NCBI GenBank assembly: GCA_033032175.1
Contig: CM065325.1
Coordinates: 8,026,930 to 8,090,929, forward strand
From: Saturnia japonica
Lineage: Eukaryota > Arthropoda > Insecta > Lepidoptera > Saturniidae
Direction of reading: 5' to 3'
DNA length: 64,000 bases
The notes beneath the pieces were generated by a model that saw only the letters and a list, made by a program, of their open reading frames with translations, was not told the DNA's origin and searched no databases. Shown piece after piece: positions 20,341 through 30,950 of the stretch. The position numbers and the translations under genes were made by a program. Every line of letters begins with the position of its first letter. The stretch's first letter is position 1.

Positions 20341-22122
20341 CTACTTCTCGTCAACCCGAATGCGATGGGTAGCATAAGTCGTAGGGGGACCTTCAATGGC
20401 GAAGCACTCAGCTCTACTTGCTATGAGCTGATTGAGTTGTGTTCTCTGGGTCGGCGACAGCTTCGTCCCTTCATCCTCTCTCAGCGCCAGACTGGTAGTT
20501 ACGGCTAGCATCAGTCCTGTGTCGCCGGTGGGTGCGAGGCTGTAAGAATGCATAAAAGAAAACTTTTGCTCAGGAGAGTCTTGAAAGTACCAACAGTCAT
20601 GTTGGAGGTCCATTAATATCCCTGCTCTAATGATGAAATCCTGGCCTAGAAGTGTCCTGTTACTAGCTTCTGGTATCACTAGGAAAGTTGTGGGAAAGTC
20701 GCGTTCCTGAATCCTGACGTTCGTGTTACAAAATAGCAAATCACGTACCTGTTGCGTTCCATCAGCAAGACCAATATTGCGGCGCGTTTTCGCGAAAGCG
20801 TGGCCACTATCCAGTAGGATCTTATATAATCCGGGGCTGGCGAGACTCTCAGTAGCACCGGTATCTAGTACTGCGACACCTGTCAAAGAGTTAACCTCTA
20901 TTTTTACGGTGGGGTGCGTCAGGTCGGATTCCTGGGTAACAGCACTTTGGAAACTCACCTTGTCGGAGGTGGCGGGGGTTGTACCTCTGCACGTCGGACA
21001 CTTCGACCGTATTACGCCTGGTCGTCCGCAACCGTAACACGACAACGGTGAATTATCAACTTCCTGCTCATTTGACTTCACTTTATTTTTACACTCCTCA
21101 ACAGAATGGCCAAACCGTTTACAGAAAGCGCAGCGCGGTCTAACTCGTTTCGAATTCACAACAGTACAAATATTCGAACTAGAGCGGGGCGTGGCATGCG
21201 AAGGGTTATTCTGAACAACAGTCGTATTCTGAGGGTTAATGTTTACGTTTCGAGATTTAAATTTCGTATTGTTACTATTGTGATCGTCATTCGCGTTACT
21301 GTTACGAGATGAATTTAAGGATATAGATTGACTTACTTCGTTAAGTGTCTCCTCCACATACCTTGCTCGCTCGAGTAGACAGTCGACACTACTTACACTA
21401 TCGCGTGACACTCTTTTGCGGATTTTACGATTCAAAAGGCCGTATATAATATCTAATTGCATAATTTCGGGAACGCTATACGGTATACGTGATATGTTAG
21501 CGCGCACTCGCGATATGAATGAATCTACACTATCACTATCACTTTGTTCTTGTGCGAAGATTTCTCGAAAGATCCGGTGGGCGGGGCGCGGGGTGCCGTA
21601 CATAAAACGTAGTCGGTGTATCGCTTCGTCCCAGGTCCCCACGGTAGATTTTATGCCTTGCCACCACATGGCGGCATCTCCCGTTTGCAGCATAGGTAAC
21701 CCTCGAAGAGCGTGTTCGTCGGACACACTTGCGCACTCTTTGTATACGAGCACGCTCTCAACGAATGCTTCTAGGGTTTCGGCGCTGCGTGCGGCTCCGT
21801 CGAAGCGGGCCGCGCATCGCGTGAAATTGCTATGCGGGTTAGGTGCTCCGGTGTATGCAGCGGTAGAATGAGTTAGTCCTGTAGGCTCGCTGGCTGGTGA
21901 CGTCAGCGTCGGCGTCAGCGTCGCAACGCTTCTCATGACGTTGGATAATAATCGCGTGAGTTGCTCTTCGGACATTGAAATCATGTTACATGCCGATGTT
22001 GGTGTCGGTATCACCGTGGTGCTCGCGCTCGTGGGATCTGCTATAGTGGGGCTCTCCTCGTCACTACTGGATCCATTGTCTCTGTCGTCCCTGGACGCGT
22101 GCCGGCGTGTTTTCGGCGGCAT
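20341..22122 (-). CDS. Gypsy Gag-protease
   Basis: 593 residues from the ATG at 22122; the open frame extends 28 codons further upstream, but MPPKTRRH is a more usual Gag start. The middle (about 110-290) is the Gag capsid region (ARFDGAARSAETLEAFVESV, AMWWQGIKS). One zinc knuckle C-X2-C-X4-H-X4-C (CAFCKRFGHSVEEC) is followed by a cysteine-rich CYGCGRPGVIRSKCPTC. The aspartic protease has active site LDTGAT and a second motif LLGQDFI. The frame ends VDEK-UAG inside the linker that normally leads straight into reverse transcriptase, and the next 27 nt stay open in the same frame. Confidence 0.92.
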   Translation of the reverse strand: MPPKTRRHASRDDRDNGSSSDEESPTIADPTSASTTVIPTPTSACNMISMSEEQLTRLLSNVMRSVATLTPTLTSPASEPTGLTHSTAAYTGAPNPHSNFTRCAARFDGAARSAETLEAFVESVLVYKECASVSDEHALRGLPMLQTGDAAMWWQGIKSTVGTWDEAIHRLRFMYGTPRPAHRIFREIFAQEQSDSDSVDSFISRVRANISRIPYSVPEIMQLDIIYGLLNRKIRKRVSRDSVSSVDCLLERARYVEETLNEVSQSISLNSSRNSNANDDHNSNNTKFKSRNVNINPQNTTVVQNNPSHATPRSSSNICTVVNSKRVRPRCAFCKRFGHSVEECKNKVKSNEQEVDNSPLSCYGCGRPGVIRSKCPTCRGTTPATSDKVSFQSAVTQESDLTHPTVKIEVNSLTGVAVLDTGATESLASPGLYKILLDSGHAFAKTRRNIGLADGTQQVRDLLFCNTNVRIQERDFPTTFLVIPEASNRTLLGQDFIIRAGILMDLQHDCWYFQDSPEQKFSFMHSYSLAPTGDTGLMLAVTTSLALREDEGTKLSPTQRTQLNQLIASRAECFAIEGPPTTYATHRIRVDEK

Positions 22123-22266
22123 TTTCTCGTCGAAAACTCTCAGCAACGAACCAGAACGATAATACAGTTCAGTGGGAGAACACAGTCGCGTGGGTCTCGT
22201 TCGCACTCGCGTCGATTATGTAGGTACTTGTCGTACGGAGTACGTGCCACGAGTTGGGCGCAATTT

Positions 22267-22462
22267 ATAACCACTGGTAGGCGAGCGAAAATGAAACACA
22301 AACTTTTACGAAAGATGTGTAATCGATGTTACGTGACAATGCACTCCGGAAAGCGCCGGTAACACGCGCATCGCTCACGGGCACGGCGGGTCGACTGACT
22401 ACTCGGGCGCAGCGCGCTAGCAGGGAGCATGACGTATCTATTTTTAGACATGCACGGCTACA
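22267..22462 (-). repeat. Gypsy 5' LTR
   Basis: 196 bp. It carries the promoter for the element on the minus strand. Immediately downstream (minus strand) AAATTGCGCCCAACTCGTGG is where a tRNA primer site should lie. I cannot match it to a tRNA with confidence. Confidence 0.93.
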
Positions 22463-22467
22463 TTCAT

Positions 22468-22858
22468 AAATAAACATAGTTCACATAATTGGCTTAAGGT
22501 TCAATTTTATTTTTCTTTTACCGATCTATTGATTTAAAAAAATTACTTTCTTAAAAGTTTTAGCACAGTATTATCGTTTTATCTCTGTAGTTGCGCTGTA
22601 TGACTGACCCGCTGATAGGATTAAAAACTTCGCCAATTGAAAATGATCCATGCCGCGATCAAACTTGAGTTCATTATGGCTTGTAGACAACTAAAGTAGA
22701 TTGAAATATTGAATCAACTCGTGAAATATTTCCAGAATATTTTTCATATTTTATAAAATTATTCCTCTGCACATCGGAAATGTTCATTAAACTTAACCTG
22801 GATATCCTATTACGTAATATATATTGAATACTTTTATAGGCATAACATATATTGAATT
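22468..22858. other. No gene recognised
   Basis: AT-rich sequence between the Gypsy element and a SINE. Nothing assigned. Confidence 0.45.
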
Positions 22859-23095
22859 GAACTGCCTCATTAGCCTAGTGATCGTAAGAGTAACTGCTAC
22901 AGTAATAGTAAGTGTTCTTGTGTTTTTCTATGAAATTCTCAGTAGCAGCTCGGAGTTTAGCTTTGTGCAATAGGCTCGCCCCCTATTACATGGGACCCAA
23001 AACATACCCGGCGAACTGTTACTGTACATTAAGTACACCTCTGCTTAACCCTTCGGGGATACAGGCGTTATGATATGTTATGTTATATATTGAAT
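22859..23095 (+). mobile_element. tRNA-derived SINE, family S1, copy 2
   Basis: Starts GAACTGCCTCATTAGCCTAGTG, carries the shared body AGTAGCAGCTCGGAGTTTAG and ends GTACACCTCTGCTTAACCC, GGGGATACAGGCGTTATG and a TATGTTATGTTATAT tail. The B box is lost or deleted in this copy (the AGTAATAGTAAGTGTTC region), unlike the copy at 5960-6235. Confidence 0.82.
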
Positions 23096-23993
23096 ACTAT
23101 TAAATACCAGCAACTTCATCTGCGTTCTAATCTGACTTTTAGCTATCTAATAAGTTGTATTTCTCATTAACACTTTAAAAAAAAAGGCTAATGCTAGCTT
23201 ATCTTTTGCGAATCTTTTTATTGTGTAGATTGAATGAAGGCTAGTTACAATTTTCCAAATTCATAAATCAAACAAAGATAGAGTAGATCGAGACGTACAA
23301 AAATCTTAATCAATGAAACAGAAAACCACTGACTCATTTTGTATTCTGCTCTACAATCGCGTCTCAATGATATCTTGATAGCAACTCGATAGTAGTCAAA
23401 ACGGTAATTAATCTCTACAATATTTGACAGCTTTATCAATCGTACTTCTATGGTATTTTGACTATTGAGTAGCCATTGAACAACAATAGCTTTTCTAGCA
23501 CAATTACTTACACGTTTCATAGAAATAATTTAAAAATAAAAAGTGATTTGTCCGTCAGTATCGCTACGCTTGCGTATTTTTAGCGTTAGCTAATGCTGCC
23601 AATCGCAGACGGCATTTATTGCGCCAAAGCCGAATATTGAGGGCTATTATAAGGGTATTATAATGATTAATGATAATAGTTATGCCCACACGAGAATCTC
23701 TAAAAGCCTCCTGCATCATTTCGATTATCTGTACACAACTCTTTCCGAAGTTGGAACAAAACTTTATGCAAATTCGTCGTTCCAATCTCCGTCATATTTA
23801 ACGATAGCAAAATCCGACGAACGCGAAATCGACAACGTACGTAAAGACATGCTGCGCTCGAAATAACAAATCTCGTCGGTTGTCATGGTAGCCGATGACT
23901 TCGTGAAGAATCACTTTGTACGCTCGTTCATAAAGGTCATTCGAACGACTTGGCGCGAAGTTATGGGTACAGGTTGGATACTTTTGGGACACA
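23096..23993. other. No gene recognised; BEL target site at the right edge
   Basis: Non-coding by inspection. The 23570-23990 part is less AT-rich and holds several overlapping short frames on both strands, none resembling a known protein. It ends at the CCTCG target of the BEL element and resumes at 29138. Confidence 0.4.
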
Positions 23994-23998
23994 CCTCG

Positions 23999-24182
23999 TG
24001 TTAGTTATGCGTCATAGATGTGACAGGGGAGGGGTACACGCAAGGGGGGATCCGCGAGCGTAGGGGGAGCAGAGCTATCGAAGGCGCGGTGCGCGGGGCA
24101 CTTTTTTTGCGTTACGGTCGCAGACGCACGCTCGTTGATTTTAATTAGCGCGATCTTGTGTTTGTACCCTGAACGAGTTACA
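23999..24182 (+). repeat. BEL 5' LTR
   Basis: 184 bp. GC-rich in the middle (GGGGAGGGGTACACGCAAGG) and ending GAACGAGTTACA. A candidate primer-binding site starts at 24186 (TGGTTTTCGAGCCGAATC), three bases after the LTR. Confidence 0.93.
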
Positions 24183-24224
24183 AATTGGTTTTCGAGCCGA
24201 ATCGTTTATTGAAGATCCCCCATT

Positions 24225-25405
24225 ATGTTCAATACACCACGCAAAATGGTCAGAACTCGTGGTGCAATTGCACGGGAAATTCAAGAACGTTCCACCAGCG
24301 ATGGACCCAGTGGGCAACGGCCGTTAACGAGAAACGTGATCAAAGTCCCGTAAAAGTGAGTAACTTAAAAATTGAAGTTGGTGGCTGCCATAAGTCTGTT
24401 GGTTCTGCAAGTAGAAATTCTTCAACACGAAAATCGTTTGAAGCACGAAAAAAGCAACTACAATTGGAGGCAGCCGAGGCTTTAGCACAAATCGAAAAGG
24501 ATTTGGTGCAGAAAAGGCTGGAAGCTAATGTCGCTGCACTGGGAGAAGTGAATGTTCTCAGGGCTCTCACGGTGACAAGGAATCCTTACGTGATGTTTCC
24601 CAAAAGATTGAAAAATGGCTCAATGGAAGTGAACAAGTAAAACAACCGCCGAGTGTTATATCTGCACAGCCGCCACGCCCTGTAGAGAAAACACACGACA
24701 CGGTATACCTACCTACGCTCGCGGCACAGACCGCGCTCGTGCCACTACCTGCGCCAGCGCCGCAATCAGATTTTGAACAACTAGCACATGCTATTAAGGA
24801 CATTGCGTCTGCAGCTATTTCAAACGCACCTAATGCACAGATGTTAAGCCGATTAAGTACACCGAAAGATCTGCCTGTTTTTTCCGGCGATCCAATGGAA
24901 TGGTTATCCTTCAAACAGGCGTATCATGAGTCGACGGAGGTGTGTGGTTTTAATGAAAAGGAGAATATGTGGCGGCTGAGAAAATGTCTTAAAGGCCAAA
25001 CCCGACAATCTGTCACAGCACTGTTAGTCAGTGCTGCTTCTCCAGACGCCGTGATGTCTACACTACAGTTACTATTCGGGAACCCAGATATTATTTTATC
25101 TCGGATAATTCAAGATATCAAAAGGTTACAACCCATAAACCTGGAATATCAAAGAGATATTATTTCATTTTCTGTTAAAATACAAAATTATGTGTCAGCT
25201 GTACTGTCTCTGGGTCAGCACGAATACCTGCAAGGATTAAGCATCACGTCGGTTATTCTAAAGAAGTTGCCACCAGTTTTAATCTCCAAGTGGACTGACT
25301 ACGGGTTCGCACGACTGGAAGAAGGAAAAAACCAGGCTGGAGATACTCTCGGAGTTTTTAAGTCAGGAGGCGTTAAAAATATCCAAAACGGCTGTATCCT
25401 TTAAT
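24225..25405 (+). pseudogene. BEL Gag, frameshifted
   Basis: The ATG at 24225 opens MFNTPRKMVRTRGAIARE but meets TAA within about 130 nt. The protein continues in a second frame (coiled-coil-like KKQLQLEAAEALAQIEKDL) and, from about 24600, in a third (LPVFSGDPMEWLSFKQAY, the signature of BEL/Pao Gag). The frame shifts again in the A-run near 25330. Three frame changes mean it cannot be read through. Gag of this family packages the element RNA. Confidence 0.88.
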
Positions 25406-27424
25406 ATAGTTTCTAATGAGTCTAGACGTAAATATAGTCAAGTATATCATTCTGTGTTAGTACAAAGCCAAAATGTAACAAATTACGAAAAGTGTCGGTT
25501 CTGTTGGGTAGGCGATCATAATTTACCTAATTGTAAAAAGTTTAAAAAAGCGTTATGTAAAAATAGGTGGACCTTTGTTAAGCGTTTTGGTATTTGTTTT
25601 AGATGTTTAGTGTCACGTCATAGTAGGGAGTCTTGCCTCGCACCCGTTTGTGATATCGATAACTGTGGTAGGTCACATCATAAACTACTACATTATAAAA
25701 ACACGAACGCTGTGCCCGTTCAGAGTAGTGTCAACATTTCACAATTATCAGATTCGGAACCCACTATAGAAACTGTATCAAATATTAATTCATTTTCTAA
25801 AGTATTACTTAAAATCGTGCCAATTAATATTCACGGGTCTAATAGTATCATACGCGTTTACGCATTGTTAGATGACGGCTCAACTGTTTCATTGATAAGT
25901 TCCGACCTTGCAGAACGGCTAGGATTGCGCGGACATAAAAAAACGATGCGTATTTGTGGTGGTTGGGACAACGCGGAACTTGTGTGTGATAGTGAGATAG
26001 TGGATCTAGATATATCTAATAGGGAGGGATCTAGATTTAAAATCACGGCAAGAAGCGTTAGTGAATTAAATTTACCTACACAGGCAACCTTAAGTACCGT
26101 GAAGTACCCTCATTTCGCTAACATACAAGATGAAATTATTCAACCGTTTTCTTGTAAGCCTGAAATTTTGTTAGGACAAGATAATTATCACTTGATAACA
26201 CCGATACGGGTAATTAAGGGGAAACCGAATGAACCGTACGCGACGCTTACTCCGTTAGGGTGGTGTGTTCACGGGCGTGTACCTAACTTACTCCATGACA
26301 GTGCGTCTCACTCCTCTCTTTTCATTCACGATAATCAAAACGAGCGTATCCTACAAGAGCTACACGATGATGTCCATCGATCGTTCTCGATTGAGTCAAT
26401 GGGAATTACAGCAAAACCACGTAAAAATAGAGAAGATGTCCAGGCCGTCGCTTACCTGGACCAGAACTCTATACTGATCTCCGGGAAGTGGCATGTCGGT
26501 TTACCTTGGAAAGACGTCACGAGTTTGATGCCTGATTCTCTACCTACCGCCAAGAAACGTTTTGCTAACATAGAAAATAAAATGAAAGCTAATAAAAACT
26601 TTTCCATAAGGTATATTGACAGAGTTCATCATTTACTGGATAATAGTTTTGCCCAGGAGTTAATCACACAACAAACATCTCCACGGACATGGTATCTTCC
26701 TCACTTTGGAGTTGATAACCCTAATAAAAATAAATTACGTCTTGTATTCGACGCGGCCGCGAAAAGTAATGGTTTTTGTTTAAATGATTATTTGTACAAG
26801 GGACCCGATTTACTTATGTCACTATATGGTGTGATGTTACGCTTTCGGGAAAATAAAATAGCTATAACGGCTGACATCAAGGACATGTTCTTACAAATTA
26901 AAATAATACCGGCTGATCAGAATGCACTGAGGTTTATATGGCGCGATAATCCAGGTGATCATCTTAAAACATATCTAATGTCTTCTTTAATCTTTGGAGC
27001 TAACTGTTCACCGTTCATTGCACAGTTTATAAAAAATAAAAACGCCCTCAGGTTCGAGTCGAGTATGCCGGCTTCCTTACAAGCGATCTGTAAACAACAT
27101 TATGCGGACGAATATATAGATAGCATAGCGAGCGAAGAACACGCTATTCAATTGGTAAAAGACATTGTTTACATTCATAAGGAAGGCGGATTTGAAATAA
27201 AAAATTGGACGTCTAACTGTACAAATGTGTTAGATTGTTTACCGAAAGAATCTCTCGGGACGGCGGCGGTAAAGTTCAAAATAGGTCAAGAAGGTGAAGG
27301 AGAACGTACTTTAGGTCTTATTTGGTTCCCGAAAGAGGACTGTTTAGGTTTCGACGTGTCGTTTAAACGTATTCCTGAAAACATAATTAGTGGAACAAAA
27401 AACCTACTAAACGAGAAATGCTAA
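25406..27424 (+). pseudogene. BEL zinc finger, protease and reverse transcriptase
   Basis: One frame carries the Gag zinc region (CRFCWVGDHNLPNC, CFRCLVSRHSRESC), the aspartic protease motif ALLDDGSTVSLI and the reverse transcriptase (RTWYLPHFGVDNP, LRLVFDAAAKS, ITADIKDMFLQIKI). The polymerase box, YVDD in related BEL elements, reads YADEYIDS here, so the second active-site aspartate is glutamate. The frame then shifts at an A-run near 27400. With this change and the broken frame the enzyme is very likely dead. Confidence 0.9.
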
Positions 27425-28310
27425 GAGTTGTCATGTCAATTTTTGATGTCTACGGTTTTCTTTTTCCATTCACAATTAAAGGAAAAATTATGCTACAGGA
27501 TACTTGGCATACTAATATGCAATGGCATGACGTCATACCTGGGAATATTTACGATAAATGGATTAAGTGGCTACAATTATTAAAATGTGTTGGCTCGCTG
27601 CGGTACTATCAAACGTTCGAGAGTGCGAGCGAGAGAGGAGATGCACCGTGTACAGGTGCACTGCATAGCAGTGAGTACGAGTGCGCCTCGCCGCTCACGG
27701 CACCGCTCTCGACCGCGCCGGCCGCAGCACATACCGGGTCCGGATCGTCTACCTCGTCATTTAACAAAGAGGCAAATGCGCACGCGATTATTTGTAAAGA
27801 TGAATATACAAATCTACAACTACATATATTTTGCGATGCGTCAACGCAGGCGATGTGTGCCGTAGCTTACTGGCGCTTGTAAAATAACGGTATACGTACA
27901 GTATTTATAACAAGCAAATGCAGAGTAGCACCTATAAAACATATGACAGTGCCGCGATTGGAGTTACAAGCGGCTGTCCTCGCTTCGCGGCTGGCTGAAA
28001 CAATCGTGTTAGAACATAGAATAAAACCAAAACACAGATTTTTCTGGACTGATTCGAGTACGGTGCTTCACTGGATTAGAAATGATGCTCGAAATTATAA
28101 AATATTTGTAGCTCACCGGTTGGGGGAAATCGATGAACTAACGAGAATAACAGAATGGCGATACGTACCGTCTAAAATGAATGTTGCAGATGTGGCTACC
28201 CGGGAACATTGTGACTTCAATGTATTATTTAAGCGGGAATGGTTTACGGTCCGTTATTTTTATCGCTGGATGAGACATTATGGCCCCAAGACTTTCAGGT
28301 TCCTGTAGTG
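27418..28310 (+). pseudogene. BEL RT-RNase H connection and RNase H
   Basis: Continues in the next frame: SIFDVYGFLFPFTIKGK, then RNase H with LHIFCDASTQAMCAVAYW. An in-frame TAA at about 27880 interrupts it, and it resumes in the same frame with VPRLELQAAVLASRLAE, FFWTDSSTVLHWI and YVPSKMNVADVATR. A frameshift follows near 28250. Between the connection and RNase H lies a GC-rich insert of about 60 codons (27600-27770) rich in Ser/Ala/Pro. Confidence 0.88.
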
Positions 28311-28924
28311 AATGAGTTAGATTTAGAACGCACTTTAATACTAAAAGAAAACTGGGAGGACTTACCCGTTACTCCTGATCCGTTGCGATTCTCTTCATAC
28401 GAACAGTGAAGAGCTCACTTAGAGTGGTGTTGAAGGAACGAGCTCCTCGTGCAGAAGTTCTGCTTACATTAATGGCCGAGGTTGAGCAAATTGTGAATGG
28501 TCGTCCCTTGACACATGTCAGCGTCGAACCTGGTACTGAAGAAGCTCTTACACCTAATCATTTTCTTCTGGGTTCCTCATCTAACCTGCCAGTTTTGGGT
28601 GAATTTAACCACTCAGATTTGTTTATGCGTAAACAATGGCGAATTGCACAGCGCCTGGCAGACATGTATTGGTGTAGATGGGTAAAGGAAATTTTGCCAG
28701 ATCTCATACCCAGGAAAAAATGGACACAAGAAGAGAACCCCTTGGAAGTGGGAGACCTTGTAATAGTCGTGGACCCAAACGCTCCAAGGAACATGTGGAT
28801 GAGGGGGAGGATCGAGGCAGTATTGCCAGGGAAAGATAAGCGCGTGAGGGTGGTTGATGTACGCAACAGGTTAGGCTTAGTGAGGCGTCCTGCGACTCGT
28901 GTCGCTTCTATACGTATAGGTTAG
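28300..28924 (+). pseudogene. BEL integrase remnant (C-terminal part)
   Basis: After the spacer (NELDLERTLILKENW) the sequence jumps near 28390 into the integrase C-terminal region: RTVKSSLRVVLKERAPR, VEQIVNGRPLTHVS, ALTPNHFLLG and the final chromodomain-like part. The zinc-binding domain and the catalytic DDE residues are missing, so an internal deletion of roughly a kilobase is likely. The element could not integrate by its own enzyme. Confidence 0.88.
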
Positions 28925-28942
28925 GAGTGCTGTTACAGCACT

Positions 28943-28953
28943 AGGGTGGGGAA
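28943..28953 (+). promoter_or_regulatory. BEL polypurine tract
   Basis: AGGGTGGGGAA directly before the 3' LTR; this is the expected plus-strand primer. Confidence 0.7.
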
Positions 28954-29137
28954 TGTTAGTTATGCGTCATAGATGTGACAGGGGAGGGGTAAACGCAAGG
29001 GGGGATCCGCGAGCGTAGGGGGTGCAGAGCTATCGAAGGCGTGGTGCGCGGGGCACTTTTTTTGCGTTACGGTCGCAGACGCACGCTCGTTGATTTTAAT
29101 TAGCGCGATCTTGTATTTGTACCCTGAACGAGTTACA
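28954..29137 (+). repeat. BEL 3' LTR
   Basis: 184 bp. It differs from the 5' LTR at GGGTAAACG/GGGTACACG, GGGTGCAG/GGGAGCAG, GGCGTGG/GGCGCGG and TTGTATT/TTGTGTT. That is about 2 percent divergence, so it is older than the Gypsy copy. Confidence 0.93.
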
Positions 29138-29142
29138 CCTCG

Positions 29143-29959
29143 TATAATGTGTTAATAATTAGTTAAGTATTTCATTTATTTTTACGTATGGTATTCGAAG
29201 ATGTCAAACATTTCAAAATGAATAGAGAACAAACTGTTTAACTGAATAAAAAAAAATTGTAGAGATTTTTTGTTGTTTAAAAACAATTTTTATGAAGTCC
29301 GGGGAAAATTATTTCTCTCCTAAACTAACCATAGACTTCAAAGGACAGTTCGCTAATAAACTTAAATAATTTGCGCTTTCCCTATGCATAACTTCAAAAT
29401 GAGGAATGAAATAAAGATCAACACGTGAACATGACATTTGTGACGGTAAAAAATAAATGCGTGTAAAAACAGATATTTCAAAATAATATTGATTATTGAG
29501 TAAAGATTGCCATTTTTAATTGGATGTTACAAAGGGCTTATAGGCCTCGGGACTACCGGCCCTGTGAATATTAATAGTCACGATATTGCAGCTTCCTGAC
29601 CAAGCACAACTTAATATATATTATTATTATTATAAAAGTGGTGGCCCGCAGTTTACGCATGTGTTTATCAATCAGTAATTAGTTTCCTTTCGTAATATTG
29701 TTTCTACTTATATTATTGGGATTTTTTATATCCTATCGATTGAGGAATGTCATAAAAAAATCATAAAAATTGGTCAAGCCGTTTTTGAAGTAATTCGAAC
29801 ATACAAATAGACAAACAAATTTTTCGAAGGAAGTTCTTTAACGCGGCTTGCGATAGGTGATGACTTATAGAAATCGTCACGTAAAGAAAAAGTAACACTC
29901 CCTCCATATAACTTAACAATATTCTTTAAAATCTCTTTAAAAAAATGTATAATACCACT
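29143..29959. other. No gene recognised
   Basis: AT-rich sequence. A short TTATTATTATTATAA microsatellite lies near 29620. Nothing else assigned. Confidence 0.45.
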
Positions 29960-30050
29960 GGACTCGAACCATCGACCACTCGTACTGTACATAGAACATT
30001 GCGTGCAAATCTGGTCGCTACACCGCTAGGTTAGTTCGACAACGATCATA
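29960..30050 (-). repeat. tRNA-like SINE head, family S2
   Basis: On the minus strand TAACCTAGCGGTGTAGCGACC (A-box-like) is followed by GGTCGATGGTTCGAGTCCAG (B-box-like). The spacing is close to that of a tRNA, but the acceptor stem does not pair, so I call it a tRNA-derived repeat and not a tRNA gene. Confidence 0.5.
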
Positions 30051-30074
30051 GCAGTGAAAATCAGGACTTAAATT

Positions 30075-30290
30075 AATAGTTTCATGGCGCATTTTCGGTG
30101 CATTTTTTTGGAAGTTCAGCCATAACTTATTTGTTTATGAACCGATTTTAATGATTATTTTTTCGTTGGAAAGGGGATACCTCAAGGGTGGTCCCATTTA
30201 ATTTCATTGGGATCGGATCTACGACTTCGAAGATACACCAAAAACTCCTCAAATCATTGAAGTTGGTTTTCTTTTTTATGTTAAAAATTA
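30075..30290 (+). repeat. Dispersed repeat, family C, copy 2
   Basis: Pairs with 4965-5195 over about 200 nt (see the landmarks there). It is followed directly by the family A copy at 30333. Confidence 0.7.
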
Positions 30291-30332
30291 TCCTCTTGTT
30301 TAGTAATCCTATTTCAGTTTTATGATTAAACA

Positions 30333-30600
30333 AGCTGTGCCCAACGGTTCCTCCCGTGTTAATTTTATCCGACAAACACCGCGCCACCAACGCACCCCTA
30401 CTTATAGCGTATCACAATTGTACTTCCCGCAAGAATATTTTGTTTATTTTTCATTATCTTCTAAACTTTGTATCCTATACTATATACTATAAGACAATAT
30501 TTAACTTCATAAAACTGTCTTTATGATGAAGTAACTTTTGTTCGTAAGGATTAATATGCCATGACTAAAAATATTGCTCTTATATAACTTCTTAATTTTC
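30333..30600 (-). repeat. Helitron-like repeat, family A, copy 3
   Basis: Starts AGCTGTGCCCAACGGTTCC and runs to GTTCGTAAGGATTAATATGCC. It matches 7485-7830 and the inverted 9590-9830. Confidence 0.6.
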
Positions 30601-30619
30601 AAGAAACGTTTGTCACAAA

Positions 30620-30950
30620 ATTCCTTATTGTGGCTTATGTATAAAAGATAGGCATATGCTATCGCTGATTTTTTTTAGATATAATAAGGACCAATATTTT
30701 TGTAGATCATTCTATTTACGTATCAATAACTATTACGGCAATGCACGCGGATACAGCAGTTCGGCAGGGCTGCCACTTCTGACTTACTTTGCAAAAATTA
30801 ATATTTAAGGCTAGCTGAAAATTTTAGCTTAATTTTAGATAGCCTATATTATTTCTCGTGAGTCTGGCTATTATAAATAAAAATAATTTTTCGAATTCGA
30901 CTGGTAGTTCCAGAGATTAGCGTGTTTAAAAAAAAAAACAAACAAAAAAC
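30620..30950 (+). repeat. Dispersed repeat, family B, copy 2
   Basis: Matches 9262-9580 along its whole length and ends TAGTTCCAGAGATTAGCGTG followed by an A-rich CAAACAAA tail. It is adjacent to family A in the same orientation. Confidence 0.65.

Larger units (their letters stand above)
17416..22462 (-). mobile_element. Ty3/Gypsy LTR retrotransposon, near-intact
   Basis: A 5047-bp element with two 196-bp LTRs and the 5-bp target duplication TTCAT at 17411-17415 and 22463-22467. The element runs on the minus strand: 5' LTR 22267-22462, gag-protease 22122-20341, reverse transcriptase-RNase H-integrase 20340-17653, then a purine tract and the 3' LTR 17416-17611. The domain order PR-RT-RH-IN defines Ty3/Gypsy, and there is no envelope gene. 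The LTRs differ at one visible base, so insertion was recent. One UAG separates the protease from the polymerase in an otherwise single frame. Confidence 0.96.
23999..29137 (+). mobile_element. BEL/Pao LTR retrotransposon, defective
   Basis: A 5139-bp element with 184-bp LTRs (23999-24182 and 28954-29137) starting TGTTAG and ending TTACA, and the 5-bp duplication CCTCG at 23994-23998 and 29138-29142. The LTRs differ at four positions by eye. The coding order is Gag, DDGST-type protease, reverse transcriptase, RNase H and an integrase remnant, as in BEL/Pao. Several homopolymer frameshifts, an in-frame TAA and a large deletion of the integrase core break it. It is shorter than intact BEL elements, which usually exceed 6 kb. 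Confidence 0.95.

Noticed and set aside
18365..21871. Plus-strand frames over the Gypsy element
   Set aside because: Antisense shadows of gag-pol with no motifs of their own.
29960..30050. Functional tRNA gene on the minus strand
   Set aside because: A- and B-box-like segments are present but the acceptor stem does not pair.
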